A stretch of DNA of 64,000 nt from Circinella umbellata. Lineage: Eukaryota > Mucoromycota > Mucoromycetes > Mucorales > Lichtheimiaceae. The stretch spans positions 806,001 through 870,000 of the forward strand of contig JAIWNF010000002.1 of NCBI GenBank assembly GCA_025093555.1, in the 5' to 3' direction. Below, one piece after another: positions 1 through 13,100 of the stretch (position 1 is the stretch's first letter; every line of letters starts with the position of its first letter). The position numbers were made by a program, and so were the translations under genes. Under the pieces are notes generated by a model that was not told where the DNA came from, searched no databases, and worked only from the letters and a program-made list of their open reading frames with translations.

Positions 1-466
1 TAAACCAAACCAGTGAACAGATCATGGGAATTCCTGAATTTATTCGTGGGCTAGAATAATAATTGCTTGAGAGTAGATTCTTTTCTTATTAAAAATTGAA
101 AAAAGGATATTACTTTTTATGAAGCATTTCATCTATATAGATAAAAAAGAGTATAGCTGTTGGTATATAAACTAGAGACAAAACTCTCTTGAAAATTTCG
201 TGGTAATCAAAATATTTTTTTTTTCTTTAAGATTAAGAAAGGCTAGGTAATAGAGAGAGTTCTGCAAGGATAATTAATTAAAAGGCTTTACCTTACAAAT
301 CATCTTATAAAATGAACCAATGAAAATTTCCAAGTTTTGGATAACTAGAAGGTTTGAATACTTCACTTTTTTTATAATGATTTGAATAATCAGATATTTT
401 TTTTAGTACATAATTCAACACGACGTCGTTCTTTACTTTAAAAAAAGTGTCGGTTTTAATATTATT

Positions 467-503
<37 letters not shown>

Positions 504-940
504 TATCTATCATACATCTCAAAACTAATAGAACTTCAATACAAAGGTTAGATGACATGATAACAAAGAATATTTTTTATTTTTCATGCAAATTAAATAT
601 CCCAAAATGACACGTGATAATTGCATTATTGAAAGATTTTTGGATATTTGGGTAAAAAAAAACAATGGTAGTATATAACAAACTACCGCTTTTCTAGAGA
701 TAAGCTTTCCTTCGAAATCCTTTTCAACGGCTTCCCCACAAATTATATTTCAAAGAATACACTTTTTTTTAGTAAATAGAGAGTTCAGTGATTCTCACGA
801 TATTTCCATTCATAAATATATATCTTCCCAACCGATCCCACCGGATCAGTTAAAAAAACTTCTTTTTTTTTTACATGTACAATTTTAATAATAATAATAA
901 AGATCTATTCAAATCTACAGTTTTCGTTTTTTTTTTTTTT
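1..940. other. Gene-poor left edge
   Basis: No reading frame with coding character is visible on either strand. The stretch is AT-rich with homopolymer runs and a CT/CA dinucleotide tract. The T-rich part near 840-940 is the likely 3' untranslated region of the acetyltransferase gene that follows on the minus strand. Confidence 0.5.
468..503. repeat. CT/CA dinucleotide microsatellite
   Basis: About ten CT units run directly into about seven CA units. It is an ordinary compound microsatellite in noncoding sequence. Confidence 0.9.
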
Positions 941-1459
941 TCAAAAATCAAGAACCATATCAAACCATGGATCAGGTCCATGCACCACTTGACTTTTTCC
1001 AAGATATTTAAAACCCACCGATTCATAAAGACCAACAAGGTTTTCTCGAGCAATAAGAGCAATACGATCATATTTTTTACTTTCTTTGAGTAATTGAATC
1101 CAATGGGTCATGAGTCGTGTAGCTACTTTTTGACGTCGTACTTGAGGATTCACACACACACTGTGTAAATAAACAATCTTGCCATTAGGATCATGGACCT
1201 TCATGGATTCATCAGTTACTAATGCTGTGGAGCCTAATGTAGTACACACAAACCCACCCAGTTCCTTGTTCTTGTTCTCTTCTTGTTCTAACCATCCTGT
1301 ATAGAATAGATGGGGATCACCATTAATAGCATAGTTTATACGATTGGCAATTTGGTCACGCGAGGCTGCTTCGTCAGGATGATACGATTGTGTTTCAATA
1401 TCAGAAATAATATCTAAATCAGTTAATGTGGCAGGTTTAAAAACTAATGGTATTGACAT
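941..1459 (-). CDS. GNAT-family acetyltransferase, AANAT (arylalkylamine/polyamine) type
   Basis: Intronless, 172 residues, the usual length for this family. It probably transfers acetyl from acetyl-CoA to a small amine such as an arylalkylamine or polyamine, in the cytosol. The acetyl-CoA motif A region lies near residues 95-125: a beta strand reading YLHSVCVNP is followed by the R-rich loop VRRQKVATRL. A C-terminal LYESVGFKYLG segment supplies the tyrosine and GF typical of the fold, and a conserved HSVCV histidine is present. The ATG at 1459 is followed at once by a coherent N-terminal strand. The upstream sequence carries G and T runs and no longer frame. The substrate cannot be read from the sequence; another GNAT subfamily is possible. 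Confidence 0.85.
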   Translation of the reverse strand: MSIPLVFKPATLTDLDIISDIETQSYHPDEAASRDQIANRINYAINGDPHLFYTGWLEQEENKNKELGGFVCTTLGSTALVTDESMKVHDPNGKIVYLHSVCVNPQVRRQKVATRLMTHWIQLLKESKKYDRIALIARENLVGLYESVGFKYLGKSQVVHGPDPWFDMVLDF

Positions 1460-2320
1460 GATCGCGTTTATAAAAAAAGAAAAAAAAAAAGGGGGGGGGG
1501 GGCGAAGGTTGGGGAAAAGAGAACTTTTTTTTATTATTATTATTATTGTCTCTTAACTGGGTATGAATCCCCCCCCCACTCCCAAATAAATGAACCTTAT
1601 TGTTTTTCAAGGCGTAACACCATGGTAACTTTTTCTATCTAGTATCTTATTGAAAATAAAAATATCTTGTATCCAAGGACAAAACCGACACATGGGTTGC
1701 TATGCAACTAATTATAGTTACTGTCGTTATAGAACAGTGTATATGTAAATAGATCTGCAATAAAATGGGACAACAACAATAAAGTGAAAATCACACAATT
1801 ATATATGTTTGAGCATCATGTTAAATTGTAAACGTGAAGAGAGAAAGGATTAATTATGTAAAAGTATATGTATAATGAGAGTCGTGCTAGCATTATAAAT
1901 ATTTCTCCTTTTCCTGAGAACATGGATATAACTATTTTTTTTCGAGGATGATGACCAAGAATTATATCAAATGCGGAGGGGAGGGAGAGAGAGAGAGAGA
2001 TAAACAATCAATTTAATCAATGATAGTTTTACACCACCCCACAATTTCTGGGGGAGAAAGATATTCCAAGGTACATGATAAAAAATATATTATTTGTTTG
2101 TTCCAACTAATTACCATTATATAAAACAGATTTGGATGATAATTGATGACGCAGAATATTAGGGATATTTATTTATTATATAGTCCTTTTGACATTTTTT
2201 TATTATTATTTTTTAGTCCCGATATAAAAAAACTTTGTATAACGCGTTTTGATTTTATATCAATCTATTTTTTCCCTTCTTTCAACTGCGCAACTTTTTT
2301 TTTTTTTTTACGTAAAAAAA
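1460..2320. other. Divergent intergenic region with promoter of the MPE1-like gene
   Basis: No coding sequence is seen. A 10-nt G run lies near 1490 and a GA repeat near 1985-2000. A TATA-like GATATAAAAAAAC near 2220, then pyrimidine-rich sequence up to the ATG at 2321, looks like a promoter and short leader. I searched all forward frames here for a ubiquitin-like DWNN exon of the downstream gene and found none. Confidence 0.5.
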
Positions 2321-3078
2321 ATGGCAGAAGATCCAAAAAGTGAAGAAGAAAAGATTCAAAACATGTTTCAACAAACTTCTGATCAATGGGATGAACAACA
2401 AGATCAACTTCCAAGGTATATCTAGATCTTTTCCCTCCTCTCCCTCTCCCTCCCCCCAAATCTCTCAATACCTATCCCTTACCCACATCCCACTCCCAAC
2501 TTGTCATTTCTAGAAAAAGTAAAAAAGAAAAAAAAAATTCGTGATAAAAGTCTGGTGCTATGTGGTTGGTGCACAGTGGGGGAAGTGAGTGAGAAGGGGG
2601 GGGTGTTGGTTCTATTTTTTTTTCTATATAAAGGTTTTATTAACTTTTTTTTTTCTTTTTTTCCCTCTTTTTTTATTTTTTTTTCCCCCACCCCCACCTC
2701 TTTTTGAAATTATATAAATTCATTGAAACAAAAAAAAAAAAAAATAACTAAATAACTAAATAAATATTCATATTTTTCAATAGTGGAACAAGTCCAAAAC
2801 CTAATATACGATCACCTCAATCTTTTCCTAATCCCATGATGAGTGGTCCTCCAGGATTTAATCCAATGATGAATTTAGCTATGCTTAATCCCCAAATGCA
2901 ATTTCAACAAATGATGATGCAACAACAAATGCAACAACACATGCAAAGATCGAATAATGCTAATACGAATACCACGAATAGTGGCAATATGACGAACCCT
3001 GCTAATCAATCGACTATACCACCTGAATCACAAAAACCACCTGTTGGATACGTATGCTTCAAGTGTAGACAACCAGGT

Positions 3079-3124
<46 letters not shown>

Positions 3125-3684
3125 TTGAATTTATAAAAAGATTATTTAATTGATATACTTATATATCTATTTATATTATATTATATTAGGTCATTGGATT
3201 TATTATTGTCCAAACGTTCCTAAAGGTCAATTCGTACCAAGACCAGGAATGAATGGAAGGTAAAATATAATTATGTTTTTTTTCTCTTTCTCATATATAT
3301 ATATATATATATATAACTTACAAAGAAATACTAATTTATCTATTTATCTATCTTATTGAAAAAGTCAATCTGTACAACAAGAAGAAACACCCTCACTCAA
3401 AGAAAAACCAAGTGAATTAACCTGTCGTATTTGTGAAAATCTGATGAAGGATGCGGTTCTAGTACCCTGTTGTGGCAAGTCTTTCTGTAAAGAGTGTACG
3501 TATAACGTATTATTATTATTATTATTATTTATATCACTATTGTATTTGCATTTTCTTCCTGTTCTTTTATTATATTTTGGTAAATTTATATATAATAAGG
3601 CCAAAAAAAAAAAAGGAAAAAAAAAAACAATGGGTTGTATGGAATTTTCTCTTTGGTTCTTTTTGGTTACAAGACAATTGCTAG

Positions 3685-3715
<31 letters not shown>

Positions 3716-6354
3716 TTCTTTAACCGTATGGTTATGATTATCAAGCAAAAAAAAAAAACAGCATCTCATTTTTTTATGGGTCAAGTAGAATGAATACCTC
3801 ATTGAAAAATATGTGGGTTTGAAATTCAATGTTGATATATATATATATATATATATACAAGCTTTGAGGAAGGAAAAGGGAAGGCAAAAGGAAGAAAGGA
3901 TGGTGTTCTTTGTTTTTTGGGAGAGTGACACTATAAAGAGAGTTATGGATAAAAGAGGAAGGATGGTATGATTTGGATTATGAATAATAAGGGTATATAT
4001 ATATATATATCTTTAGCTAGTGGGGATTACTTTATTATATACGGGATGAGTATATATATATATTAGCAATTGTAAACCAACCTGAAGAAAAAGAAAACCT
4101 TTCAATTCATTCTTTTTTTTTTTTGAGTACTTTTTTTTTTTAAAAAAGAATATCACTTAAAGAATATTGTAATTATTGAGTAGATGCTATTTATACTAGT
4201 TTTTTATTATTGAATTGATTTTTAGTTATAGTTTTTCTTATGTATTTAATTATTTTATCTTTTTTTTTTCATTGTATATGTTTATTTTATATATTTTATT
4301 TTCATTGTTATTCTTTTACTTTTATAATATATGACTATTATTATTCTTTTTCTTTTTTTTTTCTTAATTCTTTTTCTTTCTTTTTTTTTTATATTCAACT
4401 CTTTAGGTATTACAACGGAACTCGACGAAACAAATAGGTGTCCTGTTTGTAATAAAGAAGGCGTATTATCAAGCGCTGTTATTCCAAATCGTTCATTGAG
4501 AAATACTATCCAAGCATATAAAGAACAACAACAAAACAAGGAAGCAGAAATGGCTGCTGCTGCTGCTGCTGCTGCCGCTACTGCTGAATTGAATGAAACT
4601 ACTGAAACTAATAATAATTCTATGCTTGACGAAGGAATGAATGATAATAATCCTATTAAATCTGAATCAAATGAAAATGAAATGCAAGTAGATAGTTTAT
4701 CCCAACAAGAGCAACATGTTTCATCTTTTCCAATAACTACTTTAAATGATAATCAACAAGTGAGTCATTCTTAAATTTATTTGGGGAGAACATAGAAAGA
4801 TACTTCATTATCATTTTATTTATGCAATTATTTATTTATGTATTAGAGAGCCAATCAACAACAACATAGTAACAAAGGCGGTATGCCAATTCAAGTATTT
4901 GAATCAGAAGAACGTACACCAAGAGCTAATAAACATAATAAACCAGATGGTATGCCAGAAACTTTAGGTGGAGTGACAGGTCCCACTCTTCCAGGAGGTT
5001 TGGGAGGTCCAAGTGGTCCAACACCTTTTGGTGCTAATCCCATCATGATGGGAGGTCCACCCAATGACATGAGTTGGATGATGGGTATGCCACCAGGAAT
5101 GAATCCTGCTGCTGCTGCTGCAATGATGCAAATGAGAATGGCTGCTGCTGCTGCTGCTGCTAATGGAGGTGGTGATACTTTTAGATTTGGTATGTATTTT
5201 CTTCTTTTTTTTTTAATTTTATAAGTTAAACATAATAATAACATGAACTCTTTTTAATAATAGGAATACCACCTGATTTTGGACATGATATGGATATACC
5301 CATGAGTGGACCTGGTATGCCTCCAAGACCTCCATTTATGAATCCACCTGGATTTCCTAGTCCATTTCCTCCAGAAGAAATGTTTGGCGGTATGGCACCC
5401 CCATTCCCTGGTATTCCACCTCAAGATATTATGCAATTGGGAGGTCCTGGAGGTCCTATTTCATTTAGTCCACGTGGAGGATTTGGTGGACGCGGTAGTG
5501 GTCGTGGTGGATTAACCATGCGTGGTGGTAGAATATTTACAGCAGCAGGAGGTAGAAGACGTAGTGGGGATACATCAGATCATTATCGTAATAATAATAA
5601 TAATATAAAACAACAACGACTTGAAGATGGAAAAGGAACAATGTCCTCATCAAATGTACCAAAGACAACAAGTCAAGAGAATGATGAAGATGAAAATAAT
5701 GAGAATGAGAAACAACAAAAAGGTGTGGATATGGCAGGACCTGATGAAGCCATTCCTACAGGACCAAGAGCTGAACGTTATACGAGCAATAGTAGTAGTA
5801 ACAGATATCGAAGTAGTAGTAGTCGACATCATCGTAGATCAAAAAGTAATTCTCGGTCTCGATCTCCAAGACGTGATCGTAGTAGTAGTCATCGTCGACA
5901 ACGTTCTCCTAGTCGTTCTTCACGATCAAAATCACCTAAACGTGAAAGTCGTAGTAGTCGCAAACGTTCCATAAGTCGTACTTCGAGATCCCCTTCTAAA
6001 TCCAGACAACAGCAACAACAACAAAAGTCAAGTAGTACTAATAACGAAGAACGTGCATCGAGCTCTCATCGACATTCATCCTCATCTAAAAGTCATCGTA
6101 GTTCAAGACCTCATCATTCATCAAGATATCGTAGCCGGGATCGAAGTGATCGAGATAAAAATGATAGGGATCGTAGTGATAAAAGTCGAAGTGATCGTGA
6201 TAAAAATGATGGAGATCGTAGTGAAAGAGGTCGAGATCGAAGTGATCGGGATCGTGAACGTGAACGTGGTCGTGAAAAAGAGAAAGAAAAGGATAGAAAT
6301 AGAGAAAAAAGTCGAGAAAAAAGTAGTAGAAGACGTGATCGTGATAGACGATAA
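2321..6354 (+). CDS. MPE1: MPE1/RBBP6-like mRNA 3'-end processing factor (zinc knuckle, RING, RS tail)
   Basis: Model of seven exons: 2321-2415, 2784-3076, 3190-3259, 3365-3495, 4407-4759, 4847-5189 and 5264-6354, giving 791 residues in an unbroken frame. MPE1/RBBP6 is the RING subunit of the cleavage and polyadenylation factor and acts in the nucleus. Residues about 120-135 form a CCHC knuckle (CFKCRQPGHWIYYC) split by an intron. Residues about 180-220 form a RING of CRIC...PCCGKSFCKEC...CPVC type, also split by an intron. Then come Ala- and Gln-rich linkers, Pro/Gly/Met-rich segments, an RGG-like stretch and a long RS/RD/RE tail. Family members normally begin with a ubiquitin-like DWNN domain. 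Here the protein starts in the linker that normally follows it, and no DWNN exon is visible upstream. Intron 4 is unusually long (911 nt). Confidence 0.85.
3079..3125 (+). repeat. AC/AT compound microsatellite in intron 2 of the MPE1-like gene
   Basis: AC units followed by AT units begin 2 nt inside the donor site, so nearly the whole 5' half of this intron is simple sequence. Further AT tracts lie in introns 3 and 4 (about 3295-3315, 3685-3712, 3835-3857). Confidence 0.9.
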
Positions 6355-7079
6355 ACCCAACCCCATACACACAACACACAAAAAAACTTATTTTAAAAAA
6401 AACATTCAATACTTCTTTTTTTTTTTTTCCTACTTGCTTGTAAAATTTGTCACTCATTTCATTTTGTGTGTTCTCTATTTTTTCTTTTTAAATATATATA
6501 ATATATATAATATAATTCAATAATAATAAAGTTTGAAACTGTTTGCCCTTTTTATTATTTTCACATTCATGTATTTTATAATAATAACCGCCACCCCCTT
6601 GTCTCCCCCTTCTTTTCATTATTTTATATAACTTAAAGTTTTTTTTTTTACATTGGAAATTCTAAAGTAGACTTGAAAAATGGATGGGGAGAGAGGTTGA
6701 GTCGAGAAAGGGACTTTCAAAAAGATCACTAGACAACAACTAGATATATATTGATTGATGGCTTATAGTAACACCCTATTCCCTTTCTCTCTCCCTGATA
6801 TTATATATTACATTTTAGAAAGGTCAAAAAAAAACAGACATTATGTTTCTATAGCAACGAATCAAAACAAAAAAGGAAGTTCTATTTTACCCAAATTTTT
6901 TTTTGTTCTTATCTTTTTTTTTTTAAACACCTTAATCCCCCCCAACCCCTTTCCCCCCCTTTCCTACCCCGCGAATTTCCAGCCAAAAAGGACTTCTTTA
7001 AAATCCACGCGTTTTCTTATTATTAGCCAAAGCTCTTTGTTTCTCTCTTCTTTTGTTTTTTTTCTTTTCACTTTGAACC
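6355..7079. other. 3' region of MPE1-like gene and promoter of CLPTM1-like gene
   Basis: The stretch has a T-rich 3' untranslated region with an AATAATAAAG polyadenylation-like signal near 6520. It is followed by pyrimidine-rich leader sequence (C and T tracts, 6890-7078) directly before the next ATG. No coding frame is seen. Confidence 0.5.
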
Positions 7080-9904
7080 ATGGCGGAACCAGCACCTGCT
7101 AATCCCGGTGGTCAACCTGAAAATCAACGTAATGAAGGATTTCTCAATAAATATGGTGGTACCATCTTTCGAACGTTTTTAATGTGGTTAGCCATGCAAT
7201 ACTTTTTAGGTATAATATATACATATAATAAAACGTGTTTCTCTTTTTTCTTTAACTTATTATATATTTACTTTAATCTAAACCAATCTTAACATTTTAC
7301 TTTTTATAGCTCCCAAAGCCAAAGAAACAACTCAACAAACGCAACCTTATACACCAGCAAGTGAAGCCGATTCAGCAACTGAAGAACCTATTGCTTCTAT
7401 TACTGAACAAGTCGAATATTTCCCTGTTCTTCCAACAGGTGTTTATCACAATCCTTATCCACCTCAAATTCCAGTCAGTCGATTGCCTACGTCGGCTGTA
7501 CCTCTTTGGACCAATAATGTACCTGTGGAACTTGATATTTATGTAACTGAAAATGAATATTTTATCGATTATAATGCAAAGCCTTCTTGGCATCAAAAGG
7601 ATATTATGTTAGGAGATGCTTTGGAAAGTCGTGAACATCATATTGAAATTCCAACAACACCAGTAAAGTTTTTATTTTTTTTATTTTTCAACAAAATGAG
7701 AGATGGATAATCGTGCATGTTTTTAATTGGATAATTTTTATTGATCTTTCTTTCTTTCTTTCTTTCTTTTTTATATAATATAGAACTTACAACAAAATGG
7801 TACTTTATATGCGCATATTTTTGTTACAAAGACGGGTGTACCTATTAATCCTAACAGTCCTGGATTTTCTCCTGATTCTGTTGTTTATTATCGTCAAAGT
7901 AAGTTAATAAATTGGCGGGGGGAGAAGAATAAATGGGATTTTAATTGAAATTATTTTATTTATTTATTTTTTTGACAGCTTTAACCAAGTTTTATCCTAA
8001 AAAGAGTCAAATCAAACAAAAGAATTTATTAAATCGTGGTCAAGATGAAAATGAAGAACAAGAAGAAGAAATGGAAGAATATATTGAACAGGTAAGAAAC
8101 ACTTTAAAGGAAGACCCTTTTTATTTTATTTTTTTTCTCAAATTAATTAAGAAAAAAAATATTAGGTTAAAGAAGATACTTTAAATGAAGAAGAATCCTC
8201 TACTGGTAGTAGTTTATTGGATACTTTTACTCGTCGTGCACCTTTAGTTGCTTATTGGCATGAAAATATGACTATTTCCATTATTAATGATCCTAAAACG
8301 CCTATTGCTAAAAGTGCTATGCAACCTGCCACATTAAAATGTAAAGTATATATATATATATATATATATATTATCTATCTTTCTATCTTTCTATCCCATT
8401 GTCTTAATTATTGAAATCTTTTTATCTATATAGATATTCCTTTTAATACTGATATGAATCGTGATGCTACTGGTAAAATTGGGTTTTATCGACCCATCAT
8501 CTATCCTAATGAATTCTGGCATCTTCGATCAAGTGCTTATCCTATCAATGAAACTGTCAGGTATGAAAAAAAAAAAAAGAGAGAAATGGATTCAATTTCT
8601 GAAAAGGAAAAACTTGGTTATATGATAAGAATGGATAATTAAATGAAAGTTATTTATTTATTTTTATAGTGTTTTGCCTTTAACAATTCATTTGGAACCT
8701 CTTTCTATGTGGAAATTTAATATGTATTCTATGTTTGATGAATCAATGAAACAACAAGCAAATAGTCCTATGGGTGGCATGTCTTCATCTGAAATGGATG
8801 AACTTAAACGTACATTAATGGAAACCAACCCTTATTTACTTGCTACTACAGCTGGTGTCAGTCTTTTACACAGTGCTTTTGAATTCCTTGCCTTTAAGAA
8901 TGGTAAGGCGATTTTATTTTTTTTTTGATTTTTTAATTGAAAGAACAATTACTAATTTATAACCTTTTTTTTAAAAAAAATAAATAAATAAATAGATATT
9001 GCCTTCTGGAAAAAGAAGGGTGATAGTGCGGGTGTATCTGTTCGTAGTTTAATTACTAATATCTTTTTCCAGGTGGTTATCTTTTTATATCTTATGGATA
9101 ATAATCAAGAAACATCATGGATGATTTTAATTAGTCAAGGTATTGGTCTTGTTATTGAAGTTTGGAAAGTATTCAAAGCTCTTCGATATGAGCTTAAATG
9201 GACACCGGGTTCTCTTATTCCTTCTATTGGAACTCAAGAAAATCGTCCAACAAGTGAAACAGAAGATGAAACAGCTAAATATGATGCTATTGCATTTAAA
9301 TATCTTGGTTGGATCGCATATCCTTTATTGGGTGGTTATGCTATTTATTCATTACTTTATGATGAACATAAAAGTTGGTATTCTTATGTTCTCAAGACAT
9401 TGGTTGAATTTGTTTATATGTTTGGTTTTATTACAATGATGCCACAACTTTATATTAATTATCGTCTCAAGAGTGTAAGAGTCTATTGTTTTCTTTTTCT
9501 TTTAAAAAGAACATACACATACACGTACAAGATGAAAAAGTAATAATTAAATGTGATTATAATTATAGGTTGCTCATATGCCTTGGAGAACTCTTATGTA
9601 TAAGTCACTTAATACATTTATTGGTAAGTAGAGAGAGTGTATATATGATATATCAATATATACTATAGAAGTACTAATATATAATATATAATGTATAGAT
9701 GACTTATTCGCTTTTGTTATTAAAATGCCAACATTACATCGACTTGCATGTCTTCGAGATGATGTTGTATTCTTTGTATATCTTTATCAACGATATGCTT
9801 ATAAAGTGGATCCAACTCGTGCTAATGAATTTGGTCAAGTTGGTGAAACTTCTGAAAAAAAGAAGGAAGGAGAAGAACAAGAAGAAAGTAAAAAGACAAA
9901 ATAA
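7080..9904 (+). CDS. CLPTM1-family multipass membrane protein
   Basis: Model of ten exons: 7080-7209, 7310-7662, 7784-7898, 7979-8091, 8166-8340, 8434-8560, 8670-8902, 8996-9474, 9569-9623 and 9699-9904, giving 661 residues, normal for the family. CLPTM1 and its relative CLPTM1L are ER membrane proteins; CLPTM1L has been linked to lipid scrambling and CLPTM1 to receptor trafficking. An N-terminal membrane helix (TIFRTFLMWLAMQYFL) is followed by a large lumenal-type domain with N-glycosylation sequons (for example ENMT). About five C-terminal helices follow. The C-terminal block MPTLHRLACLRDD, then a YLYQRY segment ending in NEFG, is the strongest family signature. The tail is acidic and Lys-rich. 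It is convergent with the next gene, only about 206 nt away. Confidence 0.93.
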
Positions 9905-10110
9905 GCTTTTTCATATATATAAATAATCATTTTATCTTTTAATAATAATAATAATAGTAGTAGTAGTAGTGGTAGTAGTATATATATATATTTTGGGGTG
10001 GTGGTGATGATATTTCATTATTCTATTATGTGCACAATGTAATTATTACAATTTATTCTATAAATATATACAAGTTTATTTATTTATTTGATATTTTTTT
10101 TATTTTCTAT

Positions 10111-13100
10111 TTATGGTAAAGAAGTCGTTTCTTCTTTTTCTTTTTGTTGTTCTTGTTGTTGTGGATAAGCTCGATATAAGTCAAAATTTGATTTATCTTC
10201 AGATGTACTTTGAAAAATGGATAAAGGGACATCTTTGTTTTTACGAAGTAAATAACTATGACCTGGTTCTACCAATCTATAATAATAATAATAAGTAATT
10301 TAGAAATTATCAAGTAATTCTATTTATATATATAAAATACATACTTGTATAACTTTAGTAATAATGTTCGAAGATATTCACTTTCATGAGCAGGTGACCT
10401 ATGATTATTTTGTAGCAAAAAAAAAAAGATTAACATTATTACCATTTTCTTTGAGAAACCTTTTTTAACGATAACGGTTCATAAATAAAGAAATATATAT
10501 ATATATATATACCATTTTTCCATAATATCTCTCATATGTAAATATCGCATTGCAACCAATTCATTTTTTGCAACATTAATTTTTCCTTCCAAAACTTTTC
10601 CATGTCCAGAAACATAAGATTGTAACCAATATCTGGCTCTTACAAAAGTGGATTTCAATGGTTCAACTATTGGAATATTCTTTTTATCCGTACTATAATC
10701 AAGAACACTGGATACATAAGCTTGTTTATTTGAACTTGTTATTCCCTAAAAGAAAAATATTTGATTCCCAAATAGTCATTAATAATAAAAACTAAAAAAT
10801 CTCTGGAGAAAAGAGGGGGTGGGGAGTTAAAGAAAGATGAAACGAGAAAGATTATACATACATTTAATAAAGCATCTTGTTGACGACGTAACAAAATAGT
10901 TTGTTCACCAAAAGTATATAAATCATAACGAATATTTTCATCTTCTTTATAATTCCAATGAGAAGTAGGTTCTGGATCTTTAATTTCAGTACTATTACGT
11001 TCTAAAGAATGCCTTGATTTCCAATCCACTCGAGCACTTTTAAATACCATATTATATACTATTTGATTCTGTTCATGTGTTTCTATCTGATCTTGAAGTA
11101 AAGGTTGATCCATATATAATGTTTTTGATCCTAACGTTATAAATATATATATTTACATAATAAGTTTTCTTTTTTTAAAGAAAAATGGATCACATAGAAT
11201 CAAGAAAAAAACACAAACCTTTTTCATTTTCACGTACAACAATGGGTATATCAAATTCGAGGGATGGATTATTATGTAATTCCAGAAGTTTTGTAAGAGT
11301 ATCAAGTGAAACAACAATATCAATTTTTGTATTTTTAGCAATAATAGTGGGTATAACTGAATCCTGACTAATAGGTGGTGGTAACTAATAACAATAATAA
11401 TCATCATCCATTTAAAATATATTCTTTTTTTTAATACTACAAGAAGAAGTAATACCTTTTTTTTATAATAATCTTGATCTGATGAGTCCAAAGATGTTTG
11501 AACATATTCTTTTTTCAAATCAAGTTTTTCTGGATAATTGGTTGTTGTAGAAGCAGTACTAATCTTTCCCTATAATCCATACGATATATTTATATATATT
11601 AGAATTGAAAAGAAAATAATTCTCTTTTTTTTTTGTTACAAATAACTTACAAACATAGCAATCGTTTTTTTATATTCTAAAAGGACTATTTTACCAAGAA
11701 CTTCTGGTACGGGTACTGTATAATCGAGTTGATGTTTGTAATATTGCTTTCAAATGATAATTATTTGCAAAAAGTCAACTTTTTTTTTCATATATTAATC
11801 ACATTTCCTTTTCTTTTTTTTTCTTATATATGCTTACCGGATACTCAATAACTCGTTTACGGTCCGTTTTGCATAATGACTATTAAATTTTGTCCAATTT
11901 ATTAAATTAGATTTAACTTTCCAAAGGAATAAAAATTAAAAACTTCTCGCAATATATATTATAATAGGTTGTGTGTAATTACCTGATAGATATTCTCAAC
12001 ACCGTCACCAAGAAATATGTTCGTTTCATCCATGGGTTGTTGCGTAGTAACACTTGATGCGGCTGCTACAGCCATATCAGAAGGCATTCCAGTTCCTGTT
12101 GGCTTTTGAGATAATGGTTGTTGCTTTGGTTGTTGTTTCTCTGTAGATGATTTTTCACTGTAAATCGAGTCCAATAAATTATCAAGAACATTCTTATTAC
12201 TGGATGGTTGTTTTTGAGAAGTAGGAGTAGTAGCCGATGATGATGAGGGTGATGATGCTTGAGATGTAGGTCGTTTTTTGATTGGACTATTAGGTGCATT
12301 TGTTGTATCCCCTCCTGGTGTTGACGCTCGTGATGAAGTGACTTTATCTTGTGGAGATGATATAAATTGACGATAGATATCACCAGCTTCTTTTTTATGT
12401 GTTTTAATCCATTCAACATGACGTTTCATTACATTTGTTAAGGAATCCATCGAATAGGCTTCATATGCTTCACGCGTAAAAAAGAATCCATCTGAACTAG
12501 GCGCACGAATATGATCATCCACAAAATTGCAGTCATTTTGTTGTTGTGATAGCTCATTTGGTGCAGTTATGGTATTATTATTATTACTAGGTGCCTCAGT
12601 TTGAGTAGTGTCTTTGCTAGGTACAGTGGATGTATCTTCCATTACTTTATTTGTAGGTGATGATGATGAATCGGTAGTAGGTGCGACAACGGGCGGTTCA
12701 TCTAATATCATTGCGTCTTCTTTTTGTTGACTCTCTTTCTCTTCTTTTTCCGATACAATTTCTTCTACTATTGTTTCTTCATATGTTTCGTCTGTTTCCA
12801 TAACTGTTGTTGGTTTATGATTATCTATTGTAATTTCTTCAACAGTCTCTTGTTCCACAGAACGATTGTCGTTGTCGTTGTCGCTATCACTTTCTTCACC
12901 ACTACTACTGTCACTACTCCCACTTGATTCCGAACTAGAACCTGATTCCGAACTAGAACTTTCACCACTACATTTTTAAACCATATAAAATATTATTATA
13001 TTAATTTACAAATCATAAATCGAAACGCGAAAAAAAAAAGTGTTGGAGAAGAAATATATATATATATATTACCTGCTAGATTCCTGGTTTACTTTTTGAT

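Noticed and set aside
3365..3931. 188-codon minus-strand open frame inside the MPE1-like gene
   Set aside because: It is antisense to a RING exon and an AT-microsatellite-filled intron; the translation is runs of Tyr-Ile, Asn and Phe with no protein character.
6053..6523. Long frames on both strands overlapping the RS-rich tail
   Set aside because: They are shadows of the arginine/serine/aspartate repeat coding sequence read in other frames.
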